Origin: Paracoccaceae bacterium
Lineage (GTDB): Bacteria > Pseudomonadota > Alphaproteobacteria > Rhodobacterales > Rhodobacteraceae
Assembly: GCA_021741245.1 (NCBI GenBank)
Contig: JAIOYF010000009.1
Coordinates: 1 to 64,000, forward strand
Direction of reading: 5' to 3'
Length of the DNA stretch: 64,000 nt
In this document: piece after piece, positions 1 to 6,447 of the stretch
Layout: each line of letters opens with the position of its first letter
How positions within the stretch are numbered: the first letter of the stretch is position 1
The notes under the pieces: generated by a model
What the model saw: only the letters and a program-made list of their open reading frames with translations
Told to the model about the DNA's origin: nothing
The model's database searches: none
Program-made: the position numbers and the translations under genes

Positions 1-87
1 ATAGGAGCCTTGATGCTCCAGCACCATGCGAACGGCACGCGCCCGCATCTCAGGTGAATAACGGTTTGATGTCTTACTCTTTTCCAT
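1..87 (-). CDS. IS3-family transposase OrfA, N-terminal fragment (runs off the window)
   Basis: The first 29 residues are readable on the minus strand from the ATG at 85-87: MEKSKTSNRYSPEMRARAVR, then MVLEHQGSY. This is the typical opening of an IS3-family OrfA, a helix-turn-helix protein that binds the element's ends and is normally joined to OrfB by programmed -1 frameshifting. A purine-rich stretch (AGGATGAGG) precedes the ATG. Only the start is inside the window, so activity and intactness cannot be assessed. Confidence 0.8.
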   Translation of the reverse strand, partial: MEKSKTSNRYSPEMRARAVRMVLEHQGSY

Positions 88-139
88 AGCCCTCATCCTT
101 AGTCAGGTTGAAGGTCTCCGGCAAACCCGGGGCGGTTCA
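1..139 (-). mobile_element. IS3-family insertion sequence, left end only (partial)
   Basis: The outer end of the element is visible on the minus strand. A 27-base terminal inverted repeat candidate at 113-139 reads TGAACCGCCCCGGG and onward on the minus strand, starting with the TG usual for IS3 ends. It is followed about 25 bases later by the start of an IS3-type OrfA. The rest of the element, the second inverted repeat and the target duplication lie left of the window, so the exact subgroup and the completeness of the copy cannot be judged. The element abuts a coding fragment at 140-354 that has lost its 5' part, so it probably inserted into that gene. Confidence 0.75.
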
Positions 140-354
140 AAGACCTAAGGACGGTCGCGCTTCACGGCACAATTCTACTTGCCGCCGCAACCCTTCCCGG
201 TCTTCGGACGGACCTCCGCCGCGAATTCAAGCGCAGGGGTTTGGAGTACGACAAGTTGATTGTGCCCGACGACGTACTTGCCCGCCGCATGAAAGCCGGG
301 CTGCATCCGTCGAAGCTTATCAAAGGTACCCGACCGTCGCCCTTGATTGGGTAG
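140..354 (+). pseudogene. 3' remnant of an unknown gene truncated by the IS3 element
   Basis: Directly after the insertion-sequence end an open frame without its own start codon runs to a TAG at 352-354. It encodes about 71 residues, beginning KDLRTVALHGTILL and ending GLHPSKLIKGTRPSPLIG. The frame is uninterrupted, the composition (GLRTDLRREFKRRGLEYDK) is protein-like, and it begins exactly at the element boundary. I therefore read it as the C-terminal part of a gene whose 5' part lies beyond the insertion. The family is not recognised. A competing frame at 108-407 crosses the terminal repeat and looks less like a protein. Confidence 0.5.
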
Positions 355-469
355 ACTGTGGGCACCGAAGGATGATGGCGGAACCTTTTTCAGCCAAATG
401 GTACTGAAATTGCGTCGTATTTTTAGATAAAGGCTTCCCTACTAACTTTCTACGCACGAATTAACCTCT

Positions 470-537
470 GGGTGACGGCTTAAGCGGGCGGTCGAAGAAA
501 GATTCTTCCAACGTTTTCTTAGGTTTTCACGTCACCC
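470..537. repeat. Nested inverted repeats between the gene remnant and the next small gene
   Basis: An 8-base inverted repeat (GGGTGACG at 470-477, CGTCACCC at 530-537) encloses a second perfect one (GAAGAA at 494-499, TTCTTC at 503-508, 3-base spacer). The stretch 355-546 has no convincing gene and is more AT-rich than its surroundings. This could be an operator or promoter region for the small genes that follow, or a fold in a transcript. No matching regulator is visible. Confidence 0.3.
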
Positions 538-546
538 AATCTGCCG

Positions 547-876
547 TTGACCGGCACACCGCAGGGGGTCTTACGTTGGTTCAAGCGGCGAATTTCGCCG
601 GAATTTGGTCAGAACTGTCGGTGTGGCGTCGTGAATATCGTAGAGCAACAAGCAGGTTGGGGCGCACCCCCCGTCAAGGTTCGACGCAGCCGCGTTCGTC
701 TGGACTCTGCATCCGACTGCCGTAGGGAAGCTGCACGCCAGTATCGCCGCGCCTTGGAAGGCGAAATCAAGATTGAAGATATGTCGCGGCTTATCAACGC
801 GGTCGCGCTTATCGGGCGAATGATTGAAGGCGGCGAACTGGAAAAGCGTATCGAAGCTTTGGAAGGGGCGATGTAA
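547..876 (+). CDS. Small unknown protein of the island (N-terminus uncertain)
   Basis: The frame runs from a TTG at 547 (109 residues); an in-frame GTG at 631 would give 81 residues. The C-terminal half is convincing: a charged helix (CRREAARQYRRALEGEIKIE) is followed by a heptad-like segment (LINAVALIGRMIEGGELEKR) suggesting a short coiled coil. The N-terminal half is Arg/Cys-rich and less protein-like, and another frame over 461-722 is also open, so a frameshift or wrong start is possible. Its TAA overlaps the ATG of the next gene by one base, indicating translational coupling. The family is not recognised; small proteins of this type are common in phage gene blocks. Confidence 0.4.
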   Translation: MTGTPQGVLRWFKRRISPEFGQNCRCGVVNIVEQQAGWGAPPVKVRRSRVRLDSASDCRREAARQYRRALEGEIKIEDMSRLINAVALIGRMIEGGELEKRIEALEGAM

Positions 877-1097
877 TGGCCCGTCTTCTAGCGTCGCGTA
901 TCGCCAAGCTTGAACAGCGCAGACGCCCGACCGCTAGGGTTCGTTCTAGCGTCGTAGAAATCGACGCAGCTACCCGCAAGCCGATTGGCTCCATGCCCAC
1001 AGGGGGCCGGGTCATGGTCGCAACGAACTTCGGCACCGACGACGCTTGGTCGCGTGCTCTAGCCCGAAACCAAGCCCAACTCCTAAACCGCCCCTAG
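876..1097 (+). CDS. Small unknown protein, 73 residues
   Basis: The start ATG at 876 overlaps the previous stop (TAATG) and has GGAAGGGG just upstream. The product is basic at the N-terminus (MARLLASRIAKLEQRRRP) and contains GRVMVATNFGTDDAW near the C-terminus. No known domain is recognised. It sits in a tightly packed four-gene string (547-2281), suggesting co-transcription and a shared, possibly phage-derived function. Confidence 0.5.
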   Translation: MARLLASRIAKLEQRRRPTARVRSSVVEIDAATRKPIGSMPTGGRVMVATNFGTDDAWSRALARNQAQLLNRP

Positions 1098-1111
1098 AAG
1101 GAAGCCCCAAA

Positions 1112-1801
1112 ATGCAAGGCGCATATCTTGTTCAAAGCCGCGAAGCGATTGAAACCCTAGTTTCCCTGCAAACCGAAACCGGCAATCGGTCGCGGTTTGG
1201 GAACCCCGAAAAGTTCAAGACTATGGGCGAACGGATTGCGGAACTTCACCGCACCGTCGCAGAAAACACCGTACGGGCCGCTGCACTTGCAGGCGATTTG
1301 ACGCGTACCGAAGTCGTGCGCCACATGGAAGCCAAGAAGCTTGCCGAACGCGTGTCGCAGGCAATTCGCACGGTCGCACAAGAAATCAAGGCGAAGGCCG
1401 AATACCTGCAAGTGCGGGGGCAGGAAGTTGCCGACGAAGCCTTGGCCCCGCGTGCCGGTTATGCCGCGCTTGACAGCGAAATTCGCGGTTGGATGCGCGA
1501 AGCGGTCAAGACCCCGGAAGGCATGGCGAAGGTTTCCGAACTTGCGAAGAAGGACGCCACGATTGCGGCTATCATCTACCATAGCCCGCAATTTCTGACC
1601 GGCCTTTCCGAAAGCCTGCATACGAAGATGCGCCTGCAAGCGGTCGAACGCTTCGCGCCCAACGCACACGCCATGCTTTCCGAAGGTATCGAACTGGAAG
1701 CCTTGGCCCCGCGCTACGAACGCGTCGTGTCGGAAATCCATAACGCCTTCTACAGCCCGCACCTTGCCGACAAGGGCGCAACCCGTGTGGAGTTAGACTA
1801 A
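1112..1801 (+). CDS. Unknown mostly helical protein, 229 residues
   Basis: I chose the ATG at 1112 because AGAAGGA lies about 10 bases upstream; an earlier in-frame ATG at 1046 lies inside the preceding gene. The protein is rich in Ala, Glu, Lys and Arg and looks almost entirely alpha-helical (for example AEYLQVRGQEVADEAL and MAKVSELAKKDATIAAII), with no cysteines, signal peptide or membrane segment. No family is recognised. Position and composition would fit a phage structural or scaffold-type protein, but this is only a suggestion. Confidence 0.55.
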   Translation: MQGAYLVQSREAIETLVSLQTETGNRSRFGNPEKFKTMGERIAELHRTVAENTVRAAALAGDLTRTEVVRHMEAKKLAERVSQAIRTVAQEIKAKAEYLQVRGQEVADEALAPRAGYAALDSEIRGWMREAVKTPEGMAKVSELAKKDATIAAIIYHSPQFLTGLSESLHTKMRLQAVERFAPNAHAMLSEGIELEALAPRYERVVSEIHNAFYSPHLADKGATRVELD

Positions 1802-2281
1802 ATGACCGCCGCACAGGAAGACATGGGGCAAATCGTTGATTGGCTGTCGAAGTCGTCGCGCTATTACAAAGCGCCCATGTTCGGCGACGTTGCCGTAGGG
1901 CCGTACGCGTCCATTCTGTCGATTGACCCCGATACCCGCGCCATGCCCGACCTGTCGGAATTGGCCGAAGGCGGGTTGGTCTTCCTTGTGCCCACACAAC
2001 AGCTTGTGAAGGTGCCGGTGCCGCATTTGGAGTTTCAGCCCGACGGGCACCCGCCGCTTCTGGAACGCGTCAAGCACCTGTTTTCAAACAAGCTTGGGGT
2101 TGAACTGCCCGACGTGCTGACCTTGGCACTTACCGCGCCCGACGTGTCGGTGAATGACGCGCTGTTTGCCGAAGGTCTGTCGGACCTTGACCTTGATACC
2201 GTGGCGGTCTTGGCGGTGCCCCTGTGGGCAATCCCTGCCGCCGACCGGGGGGCCGTAGCGGCCCTGTGCCGGTACCCGTGA
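1802..2281 (+). CDS. Unknown acidic protein, 159 residues
   Basis: The ATG at 1802 follows the previous stop codon without a gap, with GGAG about ten bases upstream. The product is acidic and Leu/Asp/Pro-rich (ALFAEGLSDLDLDTVAVLAV), with no membrane segment and no motif that I recognise. It is the last gene of the four-gene string and is followed by strong GC-rich hairpins. It probably functions together with the preceding helical protein. Confidence 0.5.
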   Translation: MTAAQEDMGQIVDWLSKSSRYYKAPMFGDVAVGPYASILSIDPDTRAMPDLSELAEGGLVFLVPTQQLVKVPVPHLEFQPDGHPPLLERVKHLFSNKLGVELPDVLTLALTAPDVSVNDALFAEGLSDLDLDTVAVLAVPLWAIPAADRGAVAALCRYP

Positions 2282-2322
2282 GATTGGCCTAGGCGGGGGC
2301 TTCCCTGCCCGCCCAAGGCCAA

Positions 2323-2351
2323 GGCAGGCGGGGGGACGATACCCGCCTGCC
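2323..2351. repeat. Strong GC hairpin after the small-gene string
   Basis: GGCAGGCGGG (2323-2332) and CCCGCCTGCC (2342-2351) form a perfect 10-base stem with a 9-base loop. No T-run follows, so it is not a classical intrinsic terminator; it may stabilise the 3' end of the upstream transcript. The 2282-2561 interval holds this hairpin and the terminator at 2474-2510, and no convincing gene. Confidence 0.5.
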
Positions 2352-2473
2352 ACCCTGAATTGACCGGGGTTAGTGGCTTCCCCCGGTCGATAGGCGGCGG
2401 GTCGTATGCGCCCTTCGGCCCGCCGCTACCTACCTTGCCCGCCGCGCGTAAGGGGTTTCCGCGCGGCTACTCG

Positions 2474-2510
2474 CCCCGGCCCGTCGCCAAACACGGGTCG
2501 GGGCTTTTTT
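2474..2510 (+). terminator. Rho-independent terminator
   Basis: CCCCGGCCCGT (2474-2484) pairs with ACGGGTCGGGG (2493-2503) through an 8-base loop, with one G-T pair, and is followed by C and six T (2505-2510). It closes the transcript of the small-gene string and separates it from the HNH gene. Confidence 0.8.
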
Positions 2511-2561
2511 GTGCGCAGATACAAGGTATAGTATCGCAGGAACCCAAAGTAGGACCGATAC

Positions 2562-3284
2562 ATGCGCGTTACTGACCCGCGAAATGGCAAGCAAGCACCC
2601 CTAGACCATGACTTGCAGCCGCGTTGGGCCAAGGAATTCGCCGAATGGTCGCGCCAAGAATGCAAGCACGAACGGCAAGAACTTCGTCGCGGAACGAACA
2701 ATGCGGGTATGCCCGTTATCCGAATGCAATGCCTTGATTGCGGTCTTCGGGTTGGTCAGGCTGTAAAGCGACCGCCGAACGCCGACGAACTGCCAGAATT
2801 CGACGATGCAATGCACGACGCATACAATGCCGCGCGAAAAGCCGCGCTTGAAAAGGTTGACCAAAAATACGTCGATATTCAGTTGCGGCGCTGGAAGGGC
2901 AAAGAAGACGGCGACAGCTACTACACGCAGGCACACAACGCCTACCTAAACTCTCCGGCATGGAAGGACCGTCGGCGCTTGGTCATGGAACGCGCCCAAG
3001 GTCTTTGCGAAGGGTGCAGAAAGGCGGCGGCGACCGAAGTTCACCACCTAAGCTACGCGCATTGGGGGCAAGAACTTCTGTTTGAACTCGTAGCTCTCTG
3101 TCACGACTGCCATTCCCGCTACCATGCGAAAGGCGACCATGAAGCCTTGGTCGAAGGCTGCAAAACGTGCCTGCACGCAAGTAAGGGGAGTTGGTGCCGC
3201 CTGTTCGATATGCCGATGGAAATGGCGCTCAACACCGAAGGACCATGCACGTTCGACCGCGAAGGCTACGAAGCCGCCGACTGA
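2562..3284 (+). CDS. HNH endonuclease-type protein
   Basis: The 240-residue protein has an HNH nuclease core in its second half: CEGC, then EVHHLSY, then ALCHDCHSRYH, giving the metal-binding and catalytic His/Cys pattern. An N-terminal CKHE...CLDC set may form a second zinc site, and a C-terminal CKTC...C segment is present too. HNH proteins of this kind are common in phages, where they assist packaging, and in mobile elements, where they nick DNA. AGTAGGA lies about 9 bases before the ATG. It is the gene nearest the tRNA-Asn and the putative attachment site. The HNH assignment is firm; the biological role is inferred. Confidence 0.75.
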   Translation: MRVTDPRNGKQAPLDHDLQPRWAKEFAEWSRQECKHERQELRRGTNNAGMPVIRMQCLDCGLRVGQAVKRPPNADELPEFDDAMHDAYNAARKAALEKVDQKYVDIQLRRWKGKEDGDSYYTQAHNAYLNSPAWKDRRRLVMERAQGLCEGCRKAAATEVHHLSYAHWGQELLFELVALCHDCHSRYHAKGDHEALVEGCKTCLHASKGSWCRLFDMPMEMALNTEGPCTFDREGYEAAD

Positions 3285-3386
3285 TCGGTGTAGGCTTCGC
3301 GGCGCTTCCCGACCGTCGCAACCCTGTGTGTAGGTTGTTAGTAGATTTTGTGTCTTGCCAATTTTCCCAATGAAATCAAGGGTGAT

Positions 3387-3461
3387 TGGCTCCGGCGGTA
3401 GGGATCGAACCTACGACCAATTGATTAACAGTCAACTGCTCTACCGCTGAGCTACGCCGGA
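3387..3461 (-). tRNA. tRNA-Asn (anticodon GTT)
   Basis: On the minus strand the cloverleaf is complete: acceptor TCCGGCG pairing with CGCCGGA, a D-arm in AGCTCAGCGGTAGAGC, anticodon stem GTTGA/TCAAT with loop CTGTTAA, and a T-arm with GTTCGATCC. The anticodon GTT reads asparagine codons. The CCA end is encoded (3387-3389 on the plus strand read TGG). Its 3' end faces the accessory block at 1-3.3 kb, the usual geometry for an integrase-targeted tRNA attachment site. Confidence 0.97.
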
Positions 3462-3530
3462 ACTGAGGGCCGTATAGCAAGCCCGTTCGGGGGCGTAAAG
3501 GGGGGAAGGTGCGAAAATATGACCTTTCCG

Positions 3531-4439
3531 TTATGGGATCGAAAAAACCGCATTTGGGCCGCAATTGGACTCACTCAAGACAAGATGTCTTTCAGCAAGA
3601 TCAATGAGATGCGCCAAAACATTGCGGCTGGCTGCGGGCAGCAAGGCCGCGGGCGTATCGTGGTAGATCCGGGTGGCGAGGGCATGTGGGGTTCCGGGAG
3701 CATGGCCAAGCGCGGCGAGGATATCGGCCTCGCGGCTTTGACGGTGCATGATCAGCGCGCGGAGCCGTTCTGCAACGTGGCGAACCTCTGGCCCATGGCC
3801 GGGCAGCATCAAATGCCAAGTCCGGGTCAACAGCATATCGAGCGAGTCCATATAGGCGCACATGTCGCCATCGGGGGGGGAAATCAGGCTAGAGGCCCAG
3901 CCCATGGCGTGATCGCCCGACAAAAGCGCGCCCTCCACAGCAAGGCTGATGTGACCTCCTAGGTGGCCGGGGGTGTGGATGACCTCGGCTTGCACGTCTC
4001 CCGCCACCAACCGATCGCCGTCTTTCACGAAACGATCGGGCTGAAACGCCAGATCAAGCCCCTCGCCGCCGCCGGTCAGCCCCTCGGTTGCCAATCGCTC
4101 CATCACCGGACTGCGCCCCGCGGTCGCCCCACCAAAGGCATGCACCGGCGCCCCCGTCATCTGGGCCAGCCGGGGGACGGCTGCGGAGTGGTCCAGATGC
4201 GCATGGGTCACCACGATGGACGAAATGCGTTCGGCCCCCGTCAATGCGCCTATAAGGGCGGCGAAATGATCTTCGATCAGGGGGCCCGGATCGACGAGAA
4301 TCAGATCCCCACCGCGGCCCAGAAGATAGCTGTTGGTGCCGGTTCCGGTCATGGGAGAGGGGTTGGGTGCGATGATCCGTCGGATCACCGGGGTCAGTTG
4401 TTCCACGACGCCGGTCTTCATGATTTGCCTGCTTCCCAT
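3531..4439 (-). CDS. Metallo-beta-lactamase-fold hydrolase
   Basis: This is a 302-residue MBL-fold protein. The zinc motif HAHLDH lies at residues 79-84, further ligands are in IHTPGHLGGH and SGDHAMG, and the C-terminal His is in LMLPGHGPE. The arrangement, with a helical C-terminal region, resembles the LACTB2/glyoxalase-II-like branch; substrates there include RNA and thioesters, so the substrate remains open. The start at 4439 has GGAG eight bases upstream; ATG 4421 is an alternative. It is divergent from the sensor kinase with only 29 bases between the starts. Confidence 0.8.
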   Translation of the reverse strand: MGSRQIMKTGVVEQLTPVIRRIIAPNPSPMTGTGTNSYLLGRGGDLILVDPGPLIEDHFAALIGALTGAERISSIVVTHAHLDHSAAVPRLAQMTGAPVHAFGGATAGRSPVMERLATEGLTGGGEGLDLAFQPDRFVKDGDRLVAGDVQAEVIHTPGHLGGHISLAVEGALLSGDHAMGWASSLISPPDGDMCAYMDSLDMLLTRTWHLMLPGHGPEVRHVAERLRALIMHRQSREADILAALGHAPGTPHALATRIYHDTPAALLPAASRNVLAHLIDLAERHLVLSESNCGPNAVFSIP

Positions 4440-4468
4440 CCTTACCGCTCCCCGATAGGCTTGCGCAC

Positions 4469-5794
4469 ATGCGTCTGACCCTCAAGCCCTTTTTGCCCCG
4501 CAGTCTGTTTGGTCGCGCGGCATTGATCCTGATCGTGCCGATTGTCGCGATTCAGTTGGTGGTTTCGGTTGCCTTTATCCAGCGCCATTTTGAGGGCGTG
4601 ACCCGGCAATTGACGAAGGGGCTGATATTCGAGCTTGAGTTGATGCGCACGGCCATTGCCGAAGCGCCTGACGCCAAAGCAGCGGCCGAGGCTGCCACGG
4701 CTTTGGCGGGGGCGTTTGGGATGGAGGTGACATTGCCTGCGCTCGTTACAAGTGAAGTGGTCGATGTGCAGGGCTGGGATGATCTGACCGGCAGTATTGT
4801 CACCCGCGCCTTGCGCAATGGGATGCCCGGTGTGATTGCTGTTGATCTGCGCTCTGTCGCGGGCATGGCGGTGCTGACGGCAGAAACCGCCTATGGGCCG
4901 ATGCAGGTTTCGGTGCAGCGGATCCGGGTCTCTGCCTCAAACCCGCATCAGCTTTTGGTCATCATGATTCTGGCCTCGATTTTGATGACCCTGATTTCCT
5001 ATGCATTTTTGCGTAACCAGTTGCGGCCCATCAAGAAACTTGCTGATGCGGCCGAGGCCTTTGGCAAGGGGGAAACAGTGCCCTATCGGCCGCGCGGTGC
5101 CTTGGAGGTCCGGGCGGCAGGGGCGGCCTTTTTGGATATGCGGTCGCGCATTGACCGGGCGATTGAAACGCGGACACGGATGTTGTCGGGCATCAGCCAT
5201 GATTTGCGCACGCCCCTGACGCGTTTGCGGCTGGGTCTTTCGATGATGCCCGAAGATGAAGAGGCGGCGGCGCTTTTGTCTGATGTGCTTGAGATGGAGC
5301 GTTTGGTCGATGAATTTCTGGCCTTTGCCCGTGGCGACGCGATGGAAGAGCCGGTCGAGGTTGATCTGTCGATCTTGGCGCGCAAACTTGTGGAAAATGT
5401 CGCACGCAGCGGGCGGGAGGTCTCTCTGACCCTGCCGCAAGAGGCGATTGCCCCGGTGCGCCTGCGCCCGCAAGCCGTGTCGCGCGCGGTGGACAATCTG
5501 GTCAGCAATGCCTTGCGCCATGCGCGCCATGTGTCCTTGACCTTGGTCTACTCGGAGCGCGCGGTGCGATTTGTGGTGGAGGATGATGGCCCCGGTATCC
5601 CCGAGGCGCAGCGTGATGCGGCGATGGCCCCCTTTGCCCGTCTGGATGAGGCGCGAAATCCCAATCGTGGCGGCGGGGTCGGTCTTGGCTTGTCGATTGC
5701 GGCGGATGTGGCGCGCAGTCACGGGGGCAACCTGACGCTTGGTCGAAGCGAGGCCTTGGGTGGGCTCAAGGCAGATATGCGTCTGGCGCGTTAA
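4469..5794 (+). CDS. Sensor histidine kinase, EnvZ-like
   Basis: This 441-residue inner-membrane kinase has a first membrane segment near residues 15-35, a periplasmic sensor of about 120 residues, a second segment near 160-180 (LLVIMILASILMTLISYAFL), then a HAMP linker, the phospho-acceptor H-box (SGISHDLRTPLTRLRLG, His244), and an HATPase domain with N-box VDNLVSNALRHA, EDDGPGIP and GGVGLGLSIA. The order matches EnvZ/OmpR-type osmosensors. A cognate response regulator normally sits directly upstream, but here the upstream gene is the divergent hydrolase and no receiver-domain gene is in the window. The gene ends convergent with the ABC ATPase with a 4-base overlap. Confidence 0.9.
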   Translation: MRLTLKPFLPRSLFGRAALILIVPIVAIQLVVSVAFIQRHFEGVTRQLTKGLIFELELMRTAIAEAPDAKAAAEAATALAGAFGMEVTLPALVTSEVVDVQGWDDLTGSIVTRALRNGMPGVIAVDLRSVAGMAVLTAETAYGPMQVSVQRIRVSASNPHQLLVIMILASILMTLISYAFLRNQLRPIKKLADAAEAFGKGETVPYRPRGALEVRAAGAAFLDMRSRIDRAIETRTRMLSGISHDLRTPLTRLRLGLSMMPEDEEAAALLSDVLEMERLVDEFLAFARGDAMEEPVEVDLSILARKLVENVARSGREVSLTLPQEAIAPVRLRPQAVSRAVDNLVSNALRHARHVSLTLVYSERAVRFVVEDDGPGIPEAQRDAAMAPFARLDEARNPNRGGGVGLGLSIAADVARSHGGNLTLGRSEALGGLKADMRLAR

Positions 5795-6447
5795 GGCGCG
5801 GCAAGAACCTTGCCCAGTGGCGTGACAACTGGGCCACCAGCGGCACGGGCATCTTCAAGATCATGCGTCACCAAAACAGCCGCCAATCCGGCGCTGCGGA
5901 TGCGGTCAAAGACAAATCCCCTGACCTGTGTGCGCAAATCGGCATCCAGCCGCGAAAATGGCTCATCAAGCAGCAAGGCGCAGGGGCGCGCCAGCAAGGT
6001 GCGCATAAGGGCCACCCGCGCCCTTTGGCCGCCCGACAAGGTGGCGGGGTCACGGCCCGCGAATCCAGCAAGGCCAGCACTTGCCAAGGCCTCTTCCACC
6101 AAGGATTGCCGGGCTGCGCGCCCCTTTGTGATGGGCGGGATGGCAAAGGCCAGATTGCCCCCGACCGACAGGTGCGGAAACAAGATGTCATCTTGGAACA
6201 ACAACCCCACCCGGCGCAGATGGGGGGCAAGGTCAGTGATGTCGCGCCCCTCAAGCGCAATGCGCCCCTCTCGGTCAAACTCGCGCGGCAGGGTGCCCAT
6301 GATCGCCGCAAGGGCCGTTGATTTCCCAGAGCCTGAAGGGCCCATGATGGTCAAAACGGTGCCGGGGGCGACGGAAAGGTTCAAATCAACAAGGGCTGTC
6401 CCCTTGTGTGAAACGCGCAGGTGATCCAACTGTAAAATACCGCTCAT
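5791..6447 (-). CDS. ABC transporter ATP-binding protein, YnjD-like
   Basis: This 218-residue nucleotide-binding subunit powers the importer with the two genes upstream. Visible motifs are Walker A GPSGSGKST, signature LSGGQRARVALMR, Walker B LLLDEPFSRLD and the switch histidine in LVTHDLEDA. I chose the ATG at 6447 because it overlaps the permease stop by four bases (ATGA); upstream in-frame codons would read inside the permease gene. The operon order binding protein-permease-ATPase matches E. coli ynjBCD, whose substrate is not firmly established. Confidence 0.85.
   Translation of the reverse strand: MSGILQLDHLRVSHKGTALVDLNLSVAPGTVLTIMGPSGSGKSTALAAIMGTLPREFDREGRIALEGRDITDLAPHLRRVGLLFQDDILFPHLSVGGNLAFAIPPITKGRAARQSLVEEALASAGLAGFAGRDPATLSGGQRARVALMRTLLARPCALLLDEPFSRLDADLRTQVRGFVFDRIRSAGLAAVLVTHDLEDARAAGGPVVTPLGKVLAAP

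Noticed and set aside
108-407. A plus-strand frame starting inside the insertion-sequence end
   Set aside because: It begins within the terminal region and its Arg/Pro/Ser-rich text is less protein-like than the frame ending at 354, which begins exactly at the element boundary.
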